Shown: positions 58,792-64,000 of the stretch, in pieces
How positions within the stretch are numbered: the stretch's first letter is position 1
Layout: the number at the start of each line of letters is the position of its first letter
Origin: Spirulina major PCC 6313
GTDB taxonomy: Bacteria > Cyanobacteriota > Cyanobacteriia > Cyanobacteriales > Spirulinaceae
Assembly: GCF_001890765.1 (NCBI RefSeq)
Contig: NZ_KV878783.1
Coordinates: forward strand, 3,624,771 to 3,688,770
Reading direction: 5' to 3'
Length of the DNA stretch: 64,000 nucleotides
The notes under the pieces: generated by a model
What the model saw: the letters and a program-made list of their open reading frames with translations, nothing else
The model's database searches: none
Told to the model about the DNA's origin: nothing
Made by a program: the position numbers and the translations under genes

Positions 58792-61053
58792 TTAGCGAAT
58801 GACCCGCAGTTGCTGTTCTCGGCGCGTGAGACTATCGCACAGCACTCGCACAATATACCCTTCAAGCTGATTCGCGAGGGTCGGATTTTCTAACTTCATC
58901 ACCCGAAAGGCAGCTTGACTAAGGCCATAAAGCTGGGTTTCCACATCAGCGATCACGGTGGTAGAGAGGGGAGGTTTACCATAGAACCGCATTTCGCCGA
59001 GAATATTGCCGCCGGTGACGGTTTGCAGGCGTTTACTGCACCCCTCTTCAAGTTGCAACAAAACGCTCACCCGCCCGGATTCCACAAAGTAAAGATAATC
59101 ACTGGCTTGCCCCTGTTGATAGATCACCTCTTCGGCGGCGACGGTTTTGGGTTCTAGATAGGACAAGAAGGGGTAAACCTGGGCGGGGGTGAGAAACATG
59201 TCGGTGAGGAGTGTGCCGAGGGGGATGCTGGGTTCATGGTGCTCGGTGGTACGGAGGAGGAGGTTTTCGCACCATTCCAAGCCGCGATCCATGTCGGCGA
59301 AGAGTTGGCAGGAGGGTTCGGGGAAGAGGGCGCATTGGGTTTGATCGAGGGCGATCGCTTGTCCCTGCTGGAGCGTCGCTTGGAATTCCGCCGAAACATT
59401 GGTAAAGACGAGGGTGATTTTTTCCTGTTGGGCAATTTTGAGGATTTTATTGCAACTGAGGACGGCAGAGGCATCAATGCCCGTCACTTGGCGAAAATCC
59501 AACAGAATAAATGTCACAGGCGGTGCGTTCTCCTGTTCAACGCGCCGCTTCACCTGATTGAGGAGATAGTTCGCCGTGCCGAAAAAGAGAAACCCTTGCA
59601 ATTCCAAAATAAAGATTTGATCCCCGATCGCCCGCAACTGCACCAAGGCCGCCGGACTGCGTTCCACATTGCTGTGGGTCGTTGCACCGGAGAGCACTTC
59701 TTTGGCCACATCGACGCGGCTGTAGTCATACATAAAGAGAATGACCGCCAAAATAAACCCAATGACAATCCCCTGTAAAAACCCGATCGCATTGATCGCC
59801 ACGAGAATCACCACGACGATCGCATAGTCCCAGCGCGGCAGGGTAGACCAGGATTTAATCAGCCATTTATCTAGCAATGCGACCCCCAGATAGAGGAGGA
59901 GACAGCCGAGGACGGGTTTAGGGAAATAGGAGAGGAAGGCCGAACCGAGACCGAGGACGGCAAAACAGGGGAGGGCGGCAATCACTCCGGTGAGGCGACT
60001 GTGACCACCGATGCTATGGACGAGGAGGGTACTGGGGAGGGCTTGGTTCCCGACCATGCCGCTGCCAAATCCGGAGGCGAGACTGGCGAGGCCAATGGAA
60101 CGGAGTTCGGTGTTGAGGTTGAGGTCGCGCCCGACGACGAGTTCAATGCCGCTGTTGCTGAGGACGAGGGAGAGGAGGCTAATCAGGGCGACGGTGATCA
60201 GGCTGCCGGATTGCTGGGCGATCGCCCCCCAATCCACTGTGGCTAAATCCCCAAAGCCCACGGGCTGCCACAATCCCCCGGCCGGAAATGGCCCCAAGAG
60301 CCACCCCGCTGCACGGGCTTGATCAATGGGGGTATGGGTCAGCCAGAGGGCACAGTAAAACAGACCCATCAGGGCGATCAGCGTGCCGGGCATGACGAGA
60401 TAATGCTTAAACCGATTCGACAGACCAATCAAGATCACCGCAAACAGCAACCCCACCCCCCAATATTGCCAAGTGCCATCGGTGCAGAGATCCGGCAGGG
60501 TGCGCCAGGCCAGGGGTTGATCGGTCGTGACTTGGACAAAGCCATCGACGAGGAGCCAGCCTGTGCCGGCCATAAATCCGCCAACGACGGGATAGGGAAC
60601 GAGGCGAATGGCATCCCCCAGGCGGCAGAGTCCCAGGGTCAGGAGGAAACTGCCGGTGAGGAAGGAGGCGAGGGCGATCGCGACGGAAACCGTGAGGAAA
60701 ATGGTGCGATCGCTCTCGCCGGCCATCTGGTCTGCCAATTGACCCGCCATCATCGCCAAAATGGCCGTGGGAGCCGCGAGGGGCGTGGCAATCATGCCCG
60801 GTAGCGTGCTCGTCAGGGCAGCAACGACACTGATCACCCCAGTGCTCAACACCGCCATACCAACCCCGCTCGATAGATTCACTCCCAAGGTGCCAGAAAA
60901 AATCAAAGCTGCATAGGAAATAGCACGAATCACGCCGATTAAACCGGTGACGAGGCCAGCGGTGAGGCTTGGGACTAAAATGCTGGGGTGTAAGGGTATC
61001 CAGCGTTGCCAGGGAGACTGGGCAGGGGTGGGGAGTGAAGTGGGAGACATCAT
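58792..61053 (-). CDS. SulP-family anion transporter with STAS and cyclic-nucleotide-binding-like domains
   Basis: 753 residues. SulP membrane core (about 20-430; VPSLTAGLVTGLIGVIRAIS, GFGSGMVGNQALPSTLLVHS, then IVIGFILAVILFMYDYSRVD), a STAS domain (about 475-580; FILLDFRQVTGIDASAVLSC) and a C-terminal cNMP-like domain (about 615-735; YLYFVESGRVSVLLQLEEG; GNILGEMRFYGKPPLSTTVI). SulP proteins move sulfate, bicarbonate (BicA) or other anions. The phosphate-binding cassette of the last domain reads GEMRFYGKPPLSTT: the Arg that holds cyclic-nucleotide phosphate in true cAMP/cGMP binders is absent. I set the start at the ATG 61053 (MMSPTSLPTP); an upstream extension to 61200 is not SulP-like. Confidence 0.88.
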   Translation of the reverse strand: MMSPTSLPTPAQSPWQRWIPLHPSILVPSLTAGLVTGLIGVIRAISYAALIFSGTLGVNLSSGVGMAVLSTGVISVVAALTSTLPGMIATPLAAPTAILAMMAGQLADQMAGESDRTIFLTVSVAIALASFLTGSFLLTLGLCRLGDAIRLVPYPVVGGFMAGTGWLLVDGFVQVTTDQPLAWRTLPDLCTDGTWQYWGVGLLFAVILIGLSNRFKHYLVMPGTLIALMGLFYCALWLTHTPIDQARAAGWLLGPFPAGGLWQPVGFGDLATVDWGAIAQQSGSLITVALISLLSLVLSNSGIELVVGRDLNLNTELRSIGLASLASGFGSGMVGNQALPSTLLVHSIGGHSRLTGVIAALPCFAVLGLGSAFLSYFPKPVLGCLLLYLGVALLDKWLIKSWSTLPRWDYAIVVVILVAINAIGFLQGIVIGFILAVILFMYDYSRVDVAKEVLSGATTHSNVERSPAALVQLRAIGDQIFILELQGFLFFGTANYLLNQVKRRVEQENAPPVTFILLDFRQVTGIDASAVLSCNKILKIAQQEKITLVFTNVSAEFQATLQQGQAIALDQTQCALFPEPSCQLFADMDRGLEWCENLLLRTTEHHEPSIPLGTLLTDMFLTPAQVYPFLSYLEPKTVAAEEVIYQQGQASDYLYFVESGRVSVLLQLEEGCSKRLQTVTGGNILGEMRFYGKPPLSTTVIADVETQLYGLSQAAFRVMKLENPTLANQLEGYIVRVLCDSLTRREQQLRVIR

Positions 61054-61209
61054 GATCTTCGCGGGGTGGACTGTCTTTAAGTGTTGGGGAAATTGACAGG
61101 GGCGATCGTAGTCGTCTTTACGAAAATAGTGCGGGAGTCTGAAAGCCCCGTCAATGACAGGGTGCTCCGGCTGAGGAGGCGGGAGGGAGGAGCACAGCAA
61201 GGCGTGAGA

Positions 61210-62436
61210 TTAGCAGGCGGGAGTCGTGCAGGGGATGGTAAAAAAGAGCGTTGTGCCTTCCCCTACGCAGGATTCGGCCCAAATTTCCCCCCCGTGACGC
61301 TCGACAATTTTTTGACAGGTGGCGAGGCCAATGCCCGACCCTCGGATCGAATCGTCATCCTGCTTGACCCGATGGAAGAGTTTAAAAATGTGATCGCACT
61401 CCTGGGCGGGAATGCCTTGGCCATTGTCTTGAATGCCAAATTGCCAGCATTGATCCACCTGTTGCCCCCAAATCCGAATCCGAGGCGACACACCGACACG
61501 GGAAAACTTGATCGCATTACTGATCAAGTTTTGAAAGAGTTGTAAGAGTTGTGAGGTGTTACCCACCAGGGTGGGGAGGGGTTCAATGTAGATTTCGGCT
61601 TGGCTATCGTCGATCGCCCATTGCAGATTGGCGATCGCTTCATTGAGAATGCTCGTGCAGTTCACCGGCATCACCGCATGGTTTTCCATCCCCACCTGGG
61701 CATAGGTCAAGAGATCATTGAGCATCTGATGGAGGCGATCGCCCGCCGTAATAATCTTATTCACATAGGCCAACGCCGGCGGCTCCAAGCGATTGCCAAA
61801 TTGCAGTTTTAACAGCTTGGCAAATCCCACAATACTTTGCAGCGGTTGACGAAGATCGTGGGACACCATTGCCGTGAATTGTTCAAGGGCTTCGTTGGAG
61901 CGGGTTAACTCTTGATTCAACTGTTGCAGTTGCAGATTAGCCGCTTGCAGCGCCGCCGTCCGCTCATCAACTTTTTGCTCTAAAAATTGATTAATCTGGG
62001 TTAAAACCGTATTTTGTTCTTCGAGTTTAATATCTTGATTAAAACTGCGTAATGCCTCACGAACCGTGGTAACTAAATCGTGATTATTCCAAGGTTTTGT
62101 CATGTAGCGATAAAGATGCGCCTCATTGACCACATGGCCCACCGCATCGGCATCCGCCTGACCTGTGAGCATAATTTTAAGAATGCGGGGATTTTGGGCA
62201 TGAATTTGAATCAGTAAATCATCTCCCTTCAGCCCCGGCATGATGTAATCAGCAATCACCACCGCCACCTGATATTGATCTTGGGTAAGCTCTTCAATCA
62301 CTTCAAGAGCTTCTTGAGCATCTTGGGCGAGTTCAACCAGATAATCGGAGCCTAATGCCCGTTGTAATTCTGCTTGAACACTTTTGAGAATTGTTAGCTC
62401 ATCATCAACACAAATGATGGCAAATTTATGAGTCAT
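61210..62436 (-). CDS. receiver-histidine kinase (REC-coiled coil-HisKA-HATPase)
   Basis: 408 residues. N-terminal receiver (FAIICVDDELTILKSV; Asp in VVIADYIMPGLKGDD; Lys in YRYMTKPWNNHDL), a coiled-coil linker (LEQKVDERTAALQAANLQLQ), HisKA with His in FTAMVSHDLRQPLQSIVGFA (about 190) and an HATPase domain (NLISNAIKFS; QDNGQGI; GSGIGLATCQKI). Having its receiver at the front, it probably works as an intermediate, receiving phosphate from another kinase. It overlaps the receiver gene upstream by 11 bp (62426-62436), so the two are translationally coupled and likely partners. Confidence 0.9.
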   Translation of the reverse strand: MTHKFAIICVDDELTILKSVQAELQRALGSDYLVELAQDAQEALEVIEELTQDQYQVAVVIADYIMPGLKGDDLLIQIHAQNPRILKIMLTGQADADAVGHVVNEAHLYRYMTKPWNNHDLVTTVREALRSFNQDIKLEEQNTVLTQINQFLEQKVDERTAALQAANLQLQQLNQELTRSNEALEQFTAMVSHDLRQPLQSIVGFAKLLKLQFGNRLEPPALAYVNKIITAGDRLHQMLNDLLTYAQVGMENHAVMPVNCTSILNEAIANLQWAIDDSQAEIYIEPLPTLVGNTSQLLQLFQNLISNAIKFSRVGVSPRIRIWGQQVDQCWQFGIQDNGQGIPAQECDHIFKLFHRVKQDDDSIRGSGIGLATCQKIVERHGGEIWAESCVGEGTTLFFTIPCTTPAC

Positions 62437-62833
62437 GTTGAGACAAAACAGAAGAAATTAGTAGTTTGAGATCGGACGCTTTCCAGGGTTTATGAAGGCA
62501 CGAAATAAGATTCGCTTCTTCATAGGTGCGACGAATCGCCTGTTCATCCGCGTGCCCCGTCAACATAATGGTTGAAATCCCTGGATTGTAATGATGCACC
62601 CGAATTAAAAAATCATCTCCATTCATCCCTGGCATTAGCCAATCTGAGACCACCAAGACAATGCGAATTCCTTCTTGGCGAAGTTCTTCGATGATCTCAA
62701 AGGCCTCATCAGCACTTTCGGCAAATTCGCAGAGATATTGCGAATCACTTAAGGCTGAGCGGAGTTCAATTTCTAAACTTTTTAAGATGCTTACTTCATC
62801 ATCGACACAGAGAATAGCAGCGGGGGAAGTCAT
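62426..62833 (-). CDS. single-domain response regulator
   Basis: 135 residues, receiver domain only: acidic pair in AAILCVDDEVSILKSLEIEL, phosphoacceptor Asp in LVVSDWLMPGMNGDDF (about 62), Thr in TIMLTGHADEQ and Lys in SCLHKPWKASDL. No output domain. It is strikingly similar to the receiver at the front of the adjacent kinase (VDDE-x-x-ILKS, LMPG/IMPG, TKPW/HKPW), suggesting origin by duplication. The start overlaps nothing upstream; its end overlaps the kinase start by 11 bp. Confidence 0.9.
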   Translation of the reverse strand: MTSPAAILCVDDEVSILKSLEIELRSALSDSQYLCEFAESADEAFEIIEELRQEGIRIVLVVSDWLMPGMNGDDFLIRVHHYNPGISTIMLTGHADEQAIRRTYEEANLISCLHKPWKASDLKLLISSVLSQHDS

Positions 62834-62900
62834 GAATATTCAACCGGAGAGGGGTATGGAGCCATTGTCCAATGATCCTAACCTAATTGCCAAATAATCC

Positions 62901-63572
62901 CTAAAGCTTAGAGCGTTGTCCCTGTTGCCGCAGTAGGAAGGGGGCGATCGCCAACAGACTCAGCACAAAAATGATCATCAAAAACGGCCCCATCGACCCC
63001 TCCCCCAGGGCCGTTTTTCCCGTCACCCCCAGCCCAGTATAGAGAATCGTCCCCGGAATAATCCCCAAGCCCGTCCCCACCGCGTAAGCTCCCAAGGGAA
63101 CCGGCGTTAACCCCAGCAAAAAATTCACCACATTAAACGGCGAAATCGGGAAAAAGCGCACCGCCAGTACAAACATCAACGGACGGTGTTGCACCGCCTG
63201 CCGCAACCAATGAAGGCGAGGATGGGTCCCAAACCGCTCCGTGACCCAATCATGGAGACAGTAACGCGCCAGACAAAAGGCCGCCACCGCACCGATCGTC
63301 CCCCCCAGCACCGAAAGCACCGTCCCCCAAACCCAGCCAAACACCAGGCCCCCCGTCACTGCCAAAACCGTACCCGGTACACCCATCAGCGTTAAGACTA
63401 GATGGGCCAACAAAAACAGCCCCACTCCTCCGCGTTCAATCATCGCCACCCACCGCTGATGATCTGCGATCCAATGGCGGACGGGGGTTGTGAACAGGAG
63501 CACCATGGCCACCCCGATCAGACTCCAAACAATCAGAATCAGCCAACGTTTGGCAGGGCGCATCGGGTTCAT
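62901..63572 (-). CDS. TVP38/TMEM64 (DedA-like) membrane protein
   Basis: 223 residues, about six helices. The family core is TLMGVPGTVLAVTGGLVFGW, GAVAAFCLARYCLHDWVTER, and the motif LAVRFFPISPFNVVNFLLGL with AYAVGTGLGIIPGTILYTGL. TVP38/DedA proteins are implicated in lipid scrambling and membrane homeostasis; substrate here unknown. I set the start at the ATG 63572, 14 bp after the preceding gene's stop. The longer frame to 63794 is antisense-like Pro-rich sequence within the upstream gene. Second of two tandem paralogues. Confidence 0.87.
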   Translation of the reverse strand: MNPMRPAKRWLILIVWSLIGVAMVLLFTTPVRHWIADHQRWVAMIERGGVGLFLLAHLVLTLMGVPGTVLAVTGGLVFGWVWGTVLSVLGGTIGAVAAFCLARYCLHDWVTERFGTHPRLHWLRQAVQHRPLMFVLAVRFFPISPFNVVNFLLGLTPVPLGAYAVGTGLGIIPGTILYTGLGVTGKTALGEGSMGPFLMIIFVLSLLAIAPFLLRQQGQRSKL

Positions 63573-63585
63573 GGGGGTAGGGTGC

Positions 63586-64000
63586 TCATGGGGTGGGGCT
63601 TTGATCAGTGTGGGGGGTGGGTTCGCTTTCGATCTGTTCATCGAGAGCATGGCGGGCAATTTTCGTGACGTAGAGGGTGACGGCAACGGTGGCGATGAAG
63701 CCCACAATGCGGATGATCCATTGGGGGGTAGAAACCGCGTCAGAACGGGTTCCGAGGGTGGCGAGGCTACCGGCCAGAGAACCGATGTAGACATACATCA
63801 CCGTGCCGGGCATCATACCAATCCAGGAGGCAAAAAAGTAGTCGCGGAGGGTGACTTGGGTGACACCGAGGCCGTAGTTGAGCAGGTTGAAGGGGAAAAT
63901 GGGCGAGAGTCGCAGCAGTCCGACGATTTTCCAGCCTTCTTGGGCGACGGCGCGATCGATGGCTTTGAATTTGGGTTTGGTGTCGATCTGTTGGGCGACC
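63586..64000 (-). CDS. TVP38/TMEM64 (DedA-like) membrane protein, 5' end outside window
   Basis: The minus-strand frame is open to the window edge. It encodes KIVGLLRLSPIFPFNLLNYG, TLRDYFFASWIGMMPGTVMY and YIGSLAGSLATLG, matching the family core of the neighbouring gene (RFFPISPFNVVNFLLGL). One C-terminal helix follows (WIIRIVGFIATVAVTLYVTK), with a soluble end. At least 138 residues are in the window. The next gene begins 14 bp downstream, so the paralogues form an operon. Confidence 0.88.
   Translation of the reverse strand, partial: VAQQIDTKPKFKAIDRAVAQEGWKIVGLLRLSPIFPFNLLNYGLGVTQVTLRDYFFASWIGMMPGTVMYVYIGSLAGSLATLGTRSDAVSTPQWIIRIVGFIATVAVTLYVTKIARHALDEQIESEPTPHTDQSPTP

Overview
The window is cyanobacterial. 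The HIP1 octamer (GCGATCGC and near variants) recurs throughout. The gene set includes rpaB, a high-light-inducible (Hli) protein, an NblB-like HEAT protein, a group 2 sigma factor, a CyaB-type GAF/PAS adenylate cyclase, hypF/hypC, a PEP-CTERM protein and a multi-gene Mrp antiporter cluster. The genus cannot be fixed from this window alone. No rRNA operon, CRISPR array or prophage was seen. One tRNA (Asp, GTC) is present.

Layout. 1-10.1 kb is core chromosome: a 5'-incomplete Uma2 protein, an RmlD-like reductase, a TnpB-only IS605-type element, truB, rpaB, ktrB, a sigma factor, a DUF760 protein, mutY and a 56-residue hli gene preceded by an HLR1-like box. 10.1-31.1 kb is a rearranged, insertion-sequence-rich block. 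It carries ordinary genes (ndb, a hybrid kinase, padR, DUF938, CBS, nblB-like, ndk, O-methyltransferase, Rpn-like) between two inverted IS1 ends. It also holds two IS4 copies, two IS630 copies and a nested stack in which ISKra4 lies in IS5, IS5 lies in IS982, and an IS630 sits exactly in the IS5 target duplication. 31.1-38.3 kb has the 3' part of a secreted haemagglutinin-like gene and the mrp cluster (C-remnant, D1, C, D2, E, F, G, A-like, B). 38.4-45.1 kb holds a kinase-like gene, a permease/DUF302/SQR-like cluster, a 3 x 78 bp tandem repeat, hypC-hypF and tRNA-Asp. 45.6-48.3 kb is IS66 plus a decayed transposase. 48.4-64 kb has a large STAND NTPase with ten TPR repeats, a CyaB cyclase, a PEP-CTERM protein, a Rieske oxygenase, a SulP-STAS-cNMP transporter, a kinase/receiver pair and two tandem TVP38 genes.

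Main reconstructions made from sequence. (1) The haemagglutinin-like gene was split at codon 2. Its ATG is at 13180 on the minus strand and the rest starts at 31146 on the plus strand. The 8-bp IS1 target duplication is found at both places in inverted orientation, so about 18 kb has been inverted. (2) A 201-bp IS66-derived MITE with an 8-bp duplication has cut the last membrane segment off the STAND protein; the missing tail lies just beyond the MITE. (3) A second 206-bp MITE with a 14-bp duplication, and a third palindromic MITE that itself received an IS4, are also present. (4) The mrpC-mrpD pair is duplicated and the first mrpC has collapsed to 32 codons.

Several genes plausibly work together. 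RpaB is known in other cyanobacteria to bind HLR1 boxes, and one lies before hli here. HypF and HypC mature [NiFe] hydrogenase, whose structural genes are not in the window. The Mrp products would form one Na+/H+ antiporter complex. The permease, DUF302 and SQR-like genes look like one detoxification unit. No fully convincing undescribed system was found. The best candidates are the STAND-TPR protein and the TnpB element.
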